Below are positions 11,507 through 22,139 of a stretch of DNA of 64,000 nt, one piece after another. Each line of letters starts with the position of its first letter. The first letter of the stretch is position 1. Under the pieces are notes generated by a model that saw nothing but the letters and a program-made list of their open reading frames with translations, was not told where the DNA came from and made no database searches. The translations under genes were made by a program, and so were the position numbers. This DNA comes from Prorocentrum cordatum. Taxonomy: Eukaryota > Sar > Dinophyceae > Prorocentrales > Prorocentraceae. The DNA is taken from NCBI GenBank assembly GCA_963575745.1, contig CAUYUJ010014194.1, positions 592,501 through 656,500 on the forward strand. Reading direction: 5' to 3'.

Positions 11507-12155
11507 TGCCCCCCAAAGACGGTTGGACGTGAACTCGCAACTGTTTGCAATGCAGTATGTTGTTGTTTTGTCTGTTCGTTTTCCCCAAGCTCGTAAAAAA
11601 ACGGCATGATTTGTAAACTCGGGGGTGACCATGCTGTGCAGTACCATTCCTGTCCTGCCTGCTTGCTTCATTTTATCTTGCTTTCCTGCCTCCCTCCCGC
11701 GTTTTTGTTGTCTGCCTCGGGCTCTGCCCGAGCCGCCGTCTCCCCCTGTTTGCCATGCTCGAAAATTTAACTGTCGCCCGCCGCTGTGCATCTGGATCTT
11801 GCGTGCACGCTGTAGCGCTCGCACCGCCACAAGGGAGGCGCTGCGTGGCCTGCGCAGCTACAGCGCCGCCGCCCAGGCCTTGCCGCCCTATTCAGGTGAG
11901 GGCGGAGGCTTCGCGTTGCCCTCATCATTTCTTTCTTTGTCCCCGCCAGCCCCTTTTGTTTGGGTCGCGTGGCTCTTCCTCCTCCTCCTCCTTCTAGCCA
12001 TTCTGGGTCTGGCACCTGCCGCCTCAGTGGCTGCTGGGCCGCGCGCGCGGCCCGCCCTCGCCCTCCCCTCCCTCCCTGCGCGCGGCTCTCGGCTTCCTCC
12101 CTCGCTGTCGCCGTGGTCAGCGCCCCCCGGCTGGTCTGGGTTGCGGGACAGTTCT
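11507..12155. other. No gene recognised between LINE A and membrane-protein remnants
   Basis: Short open frames on both strands are low-complexity (P/A/R or L-rich) and show no domain. Pyrimidine-rich stretches (about 11640-11760 and 11925-12000) are the only visible structure. Confidence 0.4.
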
Positions 12156-12401
12156 CCGCCGGGCGGCACAGTCGCATCCGCCTGAACTCGCACGCGGATC
12201 GCCTCGTGGTCCACATTGTGCTGCTTCCCGCCTACGACGACAGGATGCTCAATACGATCCCTCCCGATGTGGTCAACATGATGCACAAATCTCTCCACTC
12301 TGCCTGCGTCGTGGACCACGGCCATGGCAGTTCGACTGGCGAGGCGCACATCACTTTCAACATGAAGCGGCTGAACCTTCACATTCCTGCTGCTGAAGGT
12401 A
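12156..12401 (+). CDS. Coding-like segment upstream of membrane remnants
   Basis: A frame reads RLVVHIVLLPAYDDRMLNTI, then PPDVVNMMHKSLHSACVVDH and EAHITFNMKRLNLHIPAAE. Its composition is ordinary-protein-like, unlike the R/P/S-rich noise around it. It ends where a different frame picks up a membrane helix, so it may be a preceding exon or a frameshifted part of the same protein. I do not recognise the family. Confidence 0.3.
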
Positions 12402-13010
12402 ATTTGCTTCCTGGCGTTTTTCATGGTGTGGCCCTACATGGTGAGGCACCTGGTGATCTGGAACCTGGCGGAGAGGATCTTCATGGTGGGGTGCCCTCTG
12501 GAGCGCGTCTTTGCGATGCGAAACATCATGGTGAAGATCGCGCTGGCCGTCCTTGCGGTGATCGCGGTGGCCTTCTCCGAGTCGCTCGCGGTGCTTCTCA
12601 TTACGGTGCCCATGTTGATCAGCATGGTGGTGAAGATAGTAATGCTGATGGGCCTTCTGGGTGATGCAGGAGGCGTTGAAGATCGTGCCGCTCTTCCAGG
12701 CACTATGCCTCCTCAGCGTGGCGCTGATCCATGGCATACCGGTGCGAGTGACCCGCGGTCTGCGGCCGTGCCTCCGCGCAAAGACCCTCGGCGAGATGAC
12801 GTGGCCCGTCCGACGTCCAACATGCTGAACTCAGCGGACCTCGCCGCCATCGCAGTTCTGTTTGCTGGCCACGGTTTCGATCGTGATGAGCATGCCGATC
12901 GGCAGCCTGCGCCCTCTGTTGATAGTCCTCGCGGAGAAGAGCATCACGCACAATCTGCTGGCGATCGCCTCCCTTTGCGAAATGGTCCCGCTGGCATCCA
13001 AGCTGGGCCG
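12375..13010 (+). pseudogene. Multi-pass membrane protein remnants (three frames)
   Basis: Three hydrophobic stretches follow each other on the + strand in different frames. The first (about 12375-12668) contains LLKVICFLAFFMVWPYMVRH and IALAVLAVIAVAFSESLAVL plus a further helix. The second (about 12662-12760) is ALKIVPLFQALCLLSVALIH. The third (about 12862-13010) is LLATVSIVMSMPIGSLRPLL followed by NLLAIASLCEMVPLASKL. Together they suggest five or more transmembrane helices of a transporter or channel. The short arginine loop between FMVGCPLERVFAMRN and the next helix recalls amino-acid transporter or ion-channel cytoplasmic loops, but this is weak. Frame changes may be short introns or decay. 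No signal peptide or catalytic motif is seen. Confidence 0.35.
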
Positions 13011-13495
13011 CGCATCGAGTTGGACCAAGCCGACCTCGACGATATCGCTGCCATGTTCGACGCGAAGTTCGAGGGACTTCGTTCCGCGATTCGACGACGG
13101 AGCTGGAGGGTACCCTGAGTGCCGCCGCCGCCCCCGCCGCCGCCTCTTCCTCCGCTTTGCCTGCCGAACGCGACACATCGGAAGTGTGCGCTCCTCCTCC
13201 TCTTCCTCCTCCTCCTCCTCCTTTTCTCCTCCTCCTCGTTCTGCTCATGCTGTTTGCCCGCGGCTGTCGCAGTTGCCCCGGGAATCCCAGGCAGCCCAAT
13301 ACTCGGAGAATTGGATGGCCTGTGTGTCAGCGGGAGGTCCGCCCCCCAGTTGAGGTTTTCACGGGATGTGTTAACAAACGTTTGGATTTAAATCCGTTGG
13401 GATACTGTGGGGAGCCAGCGGTCATTCGGAAATGATGGTGAGGCGGAGCGGGGAGGCGGAATCAGGAAGATGAGAAGGAACTGAAAGATGACGAG

Positions 13496-13499
<4 letters not shown>

Positions 13500-13544
<45 letters not shown>

Positions 13545-13562
13545 CGTGTGTGTGTGTGTGTG
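13500..13562 (+). repeat. (TG)n dinucleotide microsatellite
   Basis: About 31 TG units with one CGTGCG interruption near 13540. The neighbouring DNA (13119-13500) has a run of C/T-rich triplets and no recognised gene. Confidence 0.95.
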
Positions 13563-13679
13563 AATATTGCACATCCGAGTGAGAAAGGGTAAGGGGGGGC
13601 ATTTCTGTCAAAACGGGGGTGGTGGGAGGGGGGATGGATAACAGCAGGAGGAAGGACGGGACGCAGGACGAATGATTGG

Positions 13680-14250
13680 GATGAGGGGCGTGATGCTGAG
13701 GATGTTGATCATGATGATGACGACGATGGCGACGATGCTGATGATGAGGGAGAGGATGGTGACGATGACGATGATGGTGTGGGGGATGATGATGACGACG
13801 GTTATGGTGAGGATGGTGATGCTGAAGTGATAATGAGTGTGAGGAGGAGGAGGACGAAGAGGAGGAGGAGGAGGAGGACTGAAAGATGGGTGTGGAACAT
13901 CATGATGGTGATATGTGTGTGCTGGGTGGTGGTGGTGGTGGTGGTGGTGGTGGTAAGTGAGAAAGTCGCGTTGGAGAGCTGATGTTGACGAGGAGGATTC
14001 CGGAGTGATAAGGAGAGACGATAGTGGTGGTGATGATGAGGAGGAAGATGGGGAGGAGAAGGAGGACGAGGATGACGATTGAGCAGGAGCCACGAAGAGG
14101 AGGGCTAGCAAGGTGGAGGATGAGGACGGGGTGGAGGAGGAGGAGGAGGAGGAGGAGGAGGAGGAGGAGGAGGAGGAGGAGGAGGAGGAGGTGGTCAGGA
14201 CCGACGATGCAGTGGAGGAGGGAAGGGCAGGATGCGGTGGGTTGAGAGAA
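13680..14250 (+). repeat. Mixed (GAT)n and (GAG)n arrays
   Basis: Imperfect GAT/GAC/GGT triplets run from about 13680 to 14090. A nearly pure GAG tract follows at about 14133-14190. Long open frames here (poly-S, poly-R or poly-H) only reflect the triplet repeat. Confidence 0.9.
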
Positions 14251-14569
14251 AGAGGGATTGAAGGAGATCCATGACTCCAGTCGCCTCCTTTGAGGCCCCT
14301 CCCCCCCAGGTACATGAACGGGAGGGCAAGCACAAGACTTAAGGTGAAAAGGGATGGGAAAACAGGAAGTCCATTACGCCCGTGAGACCATCGAGGTTCA
14401 GGGGTTAGCCGCCCAGATCATGAGAAAGGGAGACGTGGAGGTTGGGCCCTTGTGGTACGGATCCTCTGTAATTTACAGTTGGTCTTGACCCTGGGAACGC
14501 GGATCTTTGATAGTTCGGTTTAGGGGCATTGGTTTTTTGGAAAGATCGCGTTCTGTGGACGCTTGAAAG

Positions 14570-14680
14570 GTGGCGGGGGTCGTAACGAAGAGTCCCCCAC
14601 CCAGAATTGCCACCCCTCGCCGGTGGCAGCCGACGACGGCGGGTTCTGGCGCTGTCAACCTCGCTGGCGGCGACGACGGC
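14570..14680 (+). repeat. Short C-rich unit flanking a (GAT)n array
   Basis: The segment (CAGAATTGCCACCCCTCGCC and neighbours) resembles DNA at 34570-34600 (CAATTCGCATCCCCTCGCCC), which also borders a (GAT)n array. It may be part of a dispersed repeat that carries or attracts GAT microsatellites. Confidence 0.35.
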
Positions 14681-14689
14681 GACGACAAT

Positions 14690-14784
14690 TTGTACGATGA
14701 CGATGACGGTGATTGTAATGATGGTGATGACAATGATGGTCACAATGATGAGGCTGATGCTGATGCTGATGATGATGATGATGC

Positions 14785-14828
<44 letters not shown>

Positions 14829-14976
14829 GTGTTGATGATGATGATGATGATGATGATGATGCTGATGCTGATGGTGATGATGGTGATGACGATGATGGTG
14901 ATGCTGATGATGCTGATGAGGATGTGGATGATGATGATGAAGCAGAAGTTGATGATGATGATGATGATGATGATGC

Positions 14977-15007
<31 letters not shown>

Positions 15008-15165
15008 ACGGGTGATGACGATGATGATTATGATGTGATGGTGACAATGCTGGTGATGTTGATGCTGACGACGATGACGATGACAATGCTGATGACAATG
15101 TTGATGATGTTTCTGATGGTGATGCTGACGATGAGGAGGGTCATGCTGACGCTGATGATGGGGAG
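14690..15165 (+). repeat. (GAT)n microsatellite, interrupted
   Basis: Nearly continuous GAT triplets with GCT, GGT, GAC and GTT substitutions. The frames read poly-D, poly-M or poly-H depending on phase and are not genes. Confidence 0.95.
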
Positions 15166-15795
15166 GGTTGGGATAATAATAGAAAAAGAAATTTTGGTGT
15201 GCAGTGCACAGTGTGTGCTGGCACCACCAGGAGTGCACCGCATCAGGCACCCCTGATAGAGCCAGCAACCACGAGTCACAATTGCGTCGGGTTCGATTTC
15301 TTTCCAGGCGCACCCTTCACGCAAGCGGCGCAGGTCGCCGTAGTGCGCACGGGCTTATGGGTCCTTAACACGGTCTGGAGCGATCGTTAGCATATCTTTC
15401 GAAACACATTTACACTAATTGTCCTGACTTTGTCTTGCCGTTCTTCATACTTGTCGGTTGCTTCCCCATTCCCAAGTGTTTTCCAGGTTCTACCCTACGA
15501 TCGGTGGCGCCTGCTGTACAGCTTGACGTTCAGGACGAGCAAGAGCCGTCCAGAGCGTGTTGGGCGCGCGCGTTTCTGGCCCCGTCCTTGGGGCCCAGAA
15601 ACTCGGGGCCCAGAAACTCGCCTTGGCCTCATAGGTTGTCCCTTCGAAGCGCGGGCCCGCTTTTGCCTGCTGTGCGCAGCGCGTTCTCTCCGATCGTTCG
15701 TTCATGCCCACATTTTCTCGCGGGGCAACGGTCCGCGGCCCACACCCCGCAGCCAGGGCATCATGACTTCCTGAGAGCGCCCGGGTTCTCCACCC
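15166..15795. other. No gene recognised; short direct repeat
   Basis: A 15-bp direct repeat (GGGGCCCAGAAACTC) occurs twice in tandem at about 15590-15620. No domain is visible in either strand. Confidence 0.4.
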
Positions 15796-17412
15796 GTGGG
15801 AACAGTAGAGTGCGTCGAGTGGCGAAACGATGGTCGTAGCTGTGCGGGGGCGGCCAAGCGTGAGAGCTGCGAGCTGCTGCGGTCCGCGGGGGCTGACGTC
15901 GACGATGACGACGGGATTTTCGTGGTAGGGCTGTGGGTTCGGATCACTGCAGGACCTGCTCCAAGGACCAGGGCCGTCGAGGCGGAGCGCATCCTGGACG
16001 CGCTGGGCCTGGTGACCGAGCGGCTGGCTGTGTGCAGCCCCTGCATTGTCGACGAGCGGCTGGGCCAGGTGCAGCGGGAACTCGTGGAGATCAACACGAG
16101 GACCATCCAGGCCGAGGCCCGCCTACGGCGGGTAGCGGCCGACGAGAAGAGCCGGCCGAGAATCTCACGGGCTGCGTGGCAGGCATCCGTGGGACAGGTG
16201 GCCGACGATGCCAGCTATGTCCATCCCATGCTCCAGTTCAGCATGGGCCTCCTGCTAGCGGGGGCGACGGGCATCTGTCTGGCCGACGCGGGTCGCATCC
16301 GTATGGTAGAGGGCACGGCGTGCGCCACAGGCTTCGTGATGCTGGCGCAGGCCCTCCCGACCCACGTCGTCGGCACCTGGTGGAATCGCTTCTGGAAGCG
16401 AACTGCTGTCGCCCGGGCCCGCGAGGCTGATGCCGCGGACGCCCCAGCTGGGCAAGGCAGTGGCGCTTGCTTTGGGCAGCTGCTAGGCCGGCTGCCGCCG
16501 CCGCCCGCCGCCCAGGCGCCCGGGCCAGAGCAGGCCCCGCCCGCGCCAGCCCCCGTGAGGTCAGGGACCTTGGGGTTTGTCGCGCTGCGGGCCTTCGGGT
16601 ATGGGACCTTCGTGGAAGGCCCCACCTCGCAGACGGCGGCGACGCAGCAGTGCTCGCCACTGGTCGCCAGGGCGCCGTCGGGTGCTGAGGGGCCCCACGC
16701 GCCGTTCGCGCCTGGGGAGGCGACCAAGCTGGGCATACAGGCTGACATGGTGCGCCTGGCGCTGGGCGGACTAGAAGCGACAGCGGCCACCGACGTCTTC
16801 TGGGCGTGGTACTTTTTGGAGCGGATCTACGCAGTGGGCGCCTCGAAAGGGCTGCACGCCTACCTCCCCCGCATACTTCAGACGCCTTGCTACGTGGGCC
16901 AAGGCACGCGGTCTCCGCCCGGAGCGTGCCTGCGCCAGGACCTCGTGGTGCTGCTATCGGCGGTCGCCCCGCCCCACGGCTTCGCGCCGGCGGGTGGCGC
17001 GCCGACGAGCTGGGCGCCGACGTGGCCGCAGACGCAGGAGGATGTCCACTGGATTCTGAGCCCCCCTCCCGACTTGAAGCGGGCCGCGCAGGAGACCTAC
17101 CGCGCCGCGCGAGGCGTTGGAGCGGCGAGCGCGCGCGATTGGCTGTCTGAGGAGCTCTCCAGCACCGCGCGGCGCTGTGGACTGACTTGTGGACGGCGGC
17201 CACCAACGCGGACTACCTGCTGGGCGGCTGCCGAGGGCAGAGCGCCACCTGCGGCGCCTGGCCAGCCGCGCGTGCGAGGTTCCCGCAAAGGACCAGGTCG
17301 GCGCGGCAGCGATGTTCGGGGTGCGGTCCGTGCCCCTGGCGCGGCGGCGGACCTGGCGCCGTCTTGGATGGTGGCGGAGGCCGCGGCCCACAGCAGGTGC
17401 GAACGCCAGTGA
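15796..17412 (+). CDS. Hypothetical protein, long ORF
   Basis: A 538-codon open frame starts formally at a GTG; the first ATGs in frame are far inside (near residue 145), so the real start is unknown or is supplied by an upstream exon. Residues 55-120 (VEAERILDALGLVTERLAVC and on) look like an amphipathic helical region. Residues 148-165 (MGLLLAGATGICLADAG) and 172-196 (GTACATGFVMLAQALPTHVV) are hydrophobic and could be two membrane helices. The rest is A/P-rich, and the last 100 residues become R/G/P-rich noise, so coding probably ends near 17150. I do not recognise a family. Its position before retroelement remnants leaves open that it belongs to them. Confidence 0.35.
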   Translation: MGTVECVEWRNDGRSCAGAAKRESCELLRSAGADVDDDDGIFVVGLWVRITAGPAPRTRAVEAERILDALGLVTERLAVCSPCIVDERLGQVQRELVEINTRTIQAEARLRRVAADEKSRPRISRAAWQASVGQVADDASYVHPMLQFSMGLLLAGATGICLADAGRIRMVEGTACATGFVMLAQALPTHVVGTWWNRFWKRTAVARAREADAADAPAGQGSGACFGQLLGRLPPPPAAQAPGPEQAPPAPAPVRSGTLGFVALRAFGYGTFVEGPTSQTAATQQCSPLVARAPSGAEGPHAPFAPGEATKLGIQADMVRLALGGLEATAATDVFWAWYFLERIYAVGASKGLHAYLPRILQTPCYVGQGTRSPPGACLRQDLVVLLSAVAPPHGFAPAGGAPTSWAPTWPQTQEDVHWILSPPPDLKRAAQETYRAARGVGAASARDWLSEELSSTARRCGLTCGRRPPTRTTCWAAAEGRAPPAAPGQPRVRGSRKGPGRRGSDVRGAVRAPGAAADLAPSWMVAEAAAHSRCERQ

Positions 17413-20364
17413 GGCGAACGCGCGGCTGGCGGAGTCCGCCGTGAAGGCCGACGGGGGCGGTCGCAGCGGCGGCGCGTCGGGCGGCGCCGCGGGCAGCACA
17501 GGAGGTGAGAGCGGCGAGTTTAAAATGAGGTGTCCGTGGCCAGGGCCGCGGAGGCGCGAGCCGAGGCCGGGGGGGCAACCCTTCGGCCGCGGCAAGCCCC
17601 AGGACTGAAAATCATTTGTGGGCAGAGGGAATGCGGCCCCCCCCCCCTCGGCCCACGCGGGGGCCCCTCGGCCGCTGTGACAGCCCGAGATGCCAGCGGC
17701 GGGGCATGGTGGCTCGCGCGCGCGGGCCCCGCTGCGGCAGGAAGGCGACCCCAGGGCTCTCTTCTCCCTACCTCGACCAGAATGATTTCTACACCGCCCA
17801 GCCTCGCCCAGGAAACTCAGGGGGGGGCCGGCCCGACGCCCGCGCATCTGGCGACGAGCCTGCGGGCTCATCGGGCTCATGAGCGGGATGGGGCGCGTCT
17901 CTCTGAAGGCCAGACCTGCGGGCCAGCGACGCGACGCTTGCGCGGGCAAGCGCAAGTGCACGAGCAAGCGCGCGATGATGGGCGCGCCAGCGATCGCCGA
18001 GCCGCCAGACGACGACGCAGCGGAACTGCTGGAGGCGCTGCCGGAGGGGGAGCGGGCCTTCTACGAGGACAAGCGGGGCGGGATCGACCGCAGCGGGGAG
18101 TCGGGCACGATATTCGACGAGCTGGTAGCCAGGTGCGACGGAAGCCTGCGCTCAGCGCCTCCTCCGCCTTTCAGTCGCTCAACGACGCCCGGGCCAGCCG
18201 CGGCGTCAGGGGCGGCCCCGAGACAGACCCTGCGAAGCAGCGCAAGACCCGCGCGACGCGCGCCGGCAACTGCGCGCCGAGCAACCCCCGCCCGCGAGGC
18301 GAACGCGGGGTGCACGGCGGGGCCGCCTCGGCATCGATCTGCGCCGTCTCGCCCTCGCCGAGCTGCGGGCCCCGGGCTTGATAGTTATGCGGTGGCAGGC
18401 CTGCCCGCCGATCCGCGCCGCGCGGGCCTGGGCCGAGGCCAGCGGCTTCGAGACCAGCTGGGCCCTGATGGCCGGGTTGCCCCGCGCGGCCGCCGCCCGG
18501 CCATGGGCGGCTCGGCCCGCCTGCCGACGTCGGCGATCGCTGCCGGGATCGGGCGGGCACTGCTCGAAGTGGGCGGGCCCTCGACGAGCTCGGCCCCGCG
18601 GCGCAGGCCCCGCCGCCCGCGGGCGGGGGGCTGGGGGGCCGAGCGGAGCAGCGCGCCGCGGAGGAGGGCGCCCAGGAGCACCGCTACGAGCACCACTGGT
18701 CGAAGCAGCAGTTCAACTTCCGAGCCAAAGGTGCCGGGGGCCAACGGCCGCTCAGCAGACGGTTGGACGACGGCGGCGAGGGGGGCCAATCTGGCAAACG
18801 AGCGGGCCCTCGCGGGCATGCGCCTCGTCGCGCGGGAAAGGCGCCGGTGCCAGGTGCAAGCCCGGGTGGCGGAGCTGGGGCGCCGCCGAGCGGGCGACGC
18901 CCGCTGGGCCTGGCGCTTGCGCCCGCCTTCTCCGCCCTCGTGGAACTGCGCGAGGGGGGCTTGATCGACGGCGCGATCGGCGGGCCACCCTGTCCCACCT
19001 CGTCACAGGCCCGCGACAGTAGACGGCTGGCTGCATCGTCGCCGCCCGCCCGCTCGAGGCGGGGCGCCCGGGGCCTTCCTGGGGCTCAGTGCCTGGGCGG
19101 CCAAGCGAGCGGCGGAATCGATTGCTCTTGCAACCAATCCCATGGCGATCGGCGAGGTAGTCGGCAGGAGCGGCGGCGCCTACCTCGCGGAGCGCCCCGA
19201 GGGCCCGGGGCAGGAGCCCCGCCCATCAGTCTGGCGCACGACGGAGGTGGCGAGCCTCGTGGAGAGGCGCGGGCGACGCTGGCGCGCCTGGGCCAGCGCG
19301 CGCCGGGATGTCGGTGCGAGAAGCCTACCTGCTCGAGCGGCGCGCTAAGGGGGCTAAATGATTTGAGCAAGCCACGGTGCGACGCGAGCCAAGCGCGAGA
19401 GCTCCGAAGAGGAAGCTGGCAGACGGCGCCTTCCGAACCAGCCCTCTGCAGAGCTACCCCGAGGCGATGTGCCAGGGGCTCACCGAGCAGATCGCGGGCG
19501 CGCTCAAGCACTTCCACCGGGGCGGCATGCAGCGCCGGCTGGCGGCGCCCAGTCGAGGCAGACCGCGGCGCTGCGGCATGGAGCGAGCTCTCCCCCGGGC
19601 GCCCCACCGCGCCCCTCGCGAATGAGGGCGCGCTGCAGGGTTGAGGCCTGCGGCTGCCGAGGATGGCCGCCAGCGCGCCTTCCACCTGCGCGTTGACGAC
19701 GGCGCGGCGACGGCAGGAGGCCCGCGCGGCGGTCGGAGCGCTCCGCGCGAGATGCACCGCCTGGCGGACGCGCTGGCGGAGGCCGGCTTCGCGGTGGCCG
19801 ACGTGGCAGAGGCGGGCTTGGCGGCCGAGGCCCTGGGCTTCTGCCCCCAGGGCCCGCTGGGGCAGCTGGGCCTGCGCTGTGCGCCGTAGACCTCAGTCGC
19901 TGATCGGCTCGTGGATCAGGGGAGCTCCGTTCAGGAGAGAAGTGCTTCGCATGCAATTTGCAGACAGCTGGGGCATTGTCTTGAGCAGGCAGCCCAGCCC
20001 TAGATTGATGTTCGACGAGATTTACGCGCGATGGCCAAAGTGGTGCCCCTGATGCGCGCCGACCAAGGGGCCGAGCCAGCCCCGGCCCACCTCGCGGCGG
20101 GCGCGACGCGGGCCAGCGCGGCAAACGACGGCGGATGGGGCATTCTAGCAGCCGAGATGTCGGAGGACATCGCGAAGGACATCGTCGATGCCAGAGGGGT
20201 CTTCGGGCGCGCCCGCGCGAGGCTGGGCGGCGAGCTGGGCGGCGCGAGGCGCCTCGACCAGGTGGTCGACAGGGCGAAGCTTGTCAGCCTGCTCCCCGAA
20301 TCGCTGTTAAAGCACAGCCGCGAGTTGGCAGTGGCGGGGCAGGGCAGGCGGAGAGAAGCTGACC
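17413..20364 (+). pseudogene. Scattered coding remnants, possibly a decayed retroelement
   Basis: No continuous gene is present, but some stretches stand out from GC-rich noise. About 17990-18145 reads PPDDDAAELLEALPEGERAF followed by GTIFDELVARCDGSL. About 19377-19550 reads APKRKLADGAFRTSPLQSYP and CQGLTEQIAGALKHFHRGGM, a pattern I associate with dinoflagellate retroelement ORFs upstream of RT/RNase H. Other frames are R/A/G-rich. Because an RNase H-like tract follows at 20.4 kb on the same strand, I read the region as the eroded body of one element. Confidence 0.3.
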
Positions 20365-20718
20365 ATGTTGCCCTGGGCGAGGGGCGCTGCGCGGTTAATC
20401 AGCCGAGTGGCCGTGGCCGCGCTGGACCTGCGCCGGGCCGCCCTGCCGATCTTCGTGGACAGCCAGGGGGCATCGGGCGCCGCGAGCGAAGGCAAGGTTG
20501 CCCGCTCACATCTCGACTACATGCAGCTACAGAAGGCGGTAGCGACGCTCGCATCTCGCACTCGGATGCTGATCCCATGGGTGGAGACGGACAGGCGGCC
20601 AGCTGATTCGATATCGCGATGTCTGGAATGCAAGGGCCTCCGCGTGTTGCCCCATGTCCAGGGCGCGGAGGCTCGGCGAAGCCATTGCAAATCCACATCA
20701 AGCCGCGCGTCCTGGTGA
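20365..20718 (+). pseudogene. RNase H-like C-terminal tract of a retroelement
   Basis: The frame contains AALDLRRAALPIFVDSQGAS, then SHLDYMQLQKAVATLASRT and MLIPWVETDRRPADSISRCL. The order D-S (strand 4), then WV-T-R-PAD-SR resembles the end of RNase H domains in DIRS- and Ty3-like elements, where the usual form is WVPS-N-AD-SR. The polymerase core is not recognisable upstream. Downstream, EYLDKNGFVPDGPEERGDLL (about 20745-20810) is another protein-like stretch in the next frame. The copy is broken. Confidence 0.4.
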
Positions 20719-21417
20719 GATGCAGGTCGGCGGCGGCGAAGATTTTCGAGTACCTGGACAAGAACGGCTTCGTTCCCGACGGCCCCGAGGAGCGGGGCGA
20801 CCTGCTCGTCGAGTGCAATGACGCTTCGTGGATTGCGAAGTGCAATTCGAATGCGCAGTGGCGGCCGTGCAGTTCGCACCCCGCCGCCCGAGGCGCAATC
20901 TGGCCTGGTCCCACTCAGCGATCAGAGCATGTCGCATCTTTTCGGGGGTGCAGCGTGTGCGGGCCCTGGGGCGAGAACCCGCGAGCCTCGTGGCGATTTA
21001 TCCTGCATGTGATAGGGTTCGCGCCTGGGGGTGGGGCAGCTGCCCCAGGCGGGCCGGGGGCCTGGGCCGTCGGGGGCGCTGCTGCTCCGAGCAAGAGATC
21101 CCCCATTGCCATCGTCGAGAGGAGGGGGCTGGCCTGCAGGACAACTGGGCCATCACTCTGGGGTCGGAAAGCACAGAGAGTGCAATGCGTGATGCTACTT
21201 GAACGACAGGGGTACTTGATCAGCTACCACATCGGGTCGTCATGGGAACTCCCTCCGAGGCCTTGCTTCCGCCCTGTTCGTTTGTCGATTAATTTCACGT
21301 GGGTAATATTAATCCCCCGGGGATAATAAACTTCGGGGCATTGGCCGGGGTAAAAAAAGATGTTCCCGGGAACGGGGGTAATGCTAATGATGGCGACGAT
21401 GATGGCGATGGTGATCT
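20719..21417. other. No intact gene; palindromic CCCGGG sites
   Basis: After the short protein-like stretch near 20.8 kb nothing is recognised. GTTCCCGGGAAC at 21362-21373 is a perfect 12-bp palindrome, and an imperfect inverted repeat around CCCCCGGGG lies at about 21310-21330. The DNA at 21285-21400 is AT-richer than its surroundings. Confidence 0.4.
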
Positions 21418-21658
21418 TGGGCGCTCCGCACAAGGCTGACACGAGATATCTCGAGGCTCGTGGCAGTGCTTCTGCCGGCAGGCGCTCGGCACAAGGCTGG
21501 CTCGAGAGATCTCGAGGCTCGCGGCAATACAACTTGCCTGCAGGCGCTCGGCGCAAGGCTGACTCGAGAGATCTCGAGGCTCGTGGCCATGCAACTTGCC
21601 AGCAGGCGGTCGGCACAAGGCAGACTCGAGAGACCTCGAGGCACGTGCCTACAGTTTG
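21418..21658 (+). repeat. Tandem repeat, about 60-bp unit, four copies
   Basis: Each unit contains GCTCGGCACAAGGC, then CTCGAGAGATCTCGAGGC and a TGGCAATGCAACTTGCC-like tail. Four recognisable copies lie between 21418 and 21658 with point differences. GAGATCTC, a palindrome, is kept in most copies. Confidence 0.7.
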
Positions 21659-21712
21659 CCAGCGCAAGAGAGGTCCTTGGCCGATCTGGCCAAGAAGCCT
21701 CTCTTGCGCTGG
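21659..21712. repeat. Strong foldback hairpin
   Basis: Arms CCAGCGCAAGAGAGG (21659-21673) and CCTCTCTTGCGCTGG (21698-21712) are perfectly complementary over 15 bp. Inside them CTTGGCC (21676-21682) and GGCCAAG (21688-21694) form a second 7-bp stem with a small loop. The hairpin directly follows the 60-bp tandem array. Confidence 0.9.
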
Positions 21713-21729
21713 ACTTCGAACCACTCCCA

Positions 21730-22139
21730 CACAAGCGCGGCGCCCTTTGGAACCGTCCCTGCATGGGAGACACTTGGTGCAAAGCTGGGCGGCGGCGCTT
21801 GCCTCCGCGAAGGTGGCGCGCTTCGGCTCGGCCGCCGCGGGGTCCTTGCAGGGGTTGAACTTGCGTTTGGCCTTGGCCTTGGCCTTGGCCATCGCCAAGT
21901 CGTTTTTTACTGGCCTCCTTGAGTTTACCGATAAAACCGTTGCCTCGAGCGACCGCGGCGTTGAGGCTCGCTGGCATTTGGCGGCCCTCGCCTCGGATCT
22001 CGCGAAGGGCGCGCTCGATCCAGCGACCCGCCCACAGGCCGCAGCTCCAACCGTTTGCTTGGCACCGTTTGTCGCTCAGTGCTGGGCAGTTCTCGCCGGG
22101 GCCAATGGCGCCGAGCTTGCGGGGGATCCTCGCGGCGGC
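21730..22139 (-). CDS. Exon-like segment G of minus-strand locus
   Basis: Directly after the predicted 3' splice site (AG at 22141-22140) the frame reads AAARIPRKLGAIGPGENCPA, ALSDKRCQANGWSCGLWAGR, WIERALREIRGEGRQMPASL and ARGNGFIGKLKEASKKRLG. A second frame over about 21730-21890 reads KFNPCKDPAAAEPKRATFAE and CTKCLPCRDGSKGRRACVG, so another exon or a frameshift lies near 21890. Two CxxC-like pairs (CTKC, LPCR) hint at metal binding, but that is weak. The WIERAL module recurs at 25918-26017. The function is unknown. Confidence 0.45.

Noticed and set aside
14690-15165. Poly-Asp, poly-Met and poly-His proteins
   Set aside because: Direct translation of a (GAT)n microsatellite. The same applies at 33.6-34.5, 48.4-48.7 and 62.8-63.6 kb.
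15796-17412. A confidently intact gene
   Set aside because: The formal start is GTG, the first in-frame Met lies deep inside, and the C-terminal third is composition noise; kept only as a hypothetical ORF.
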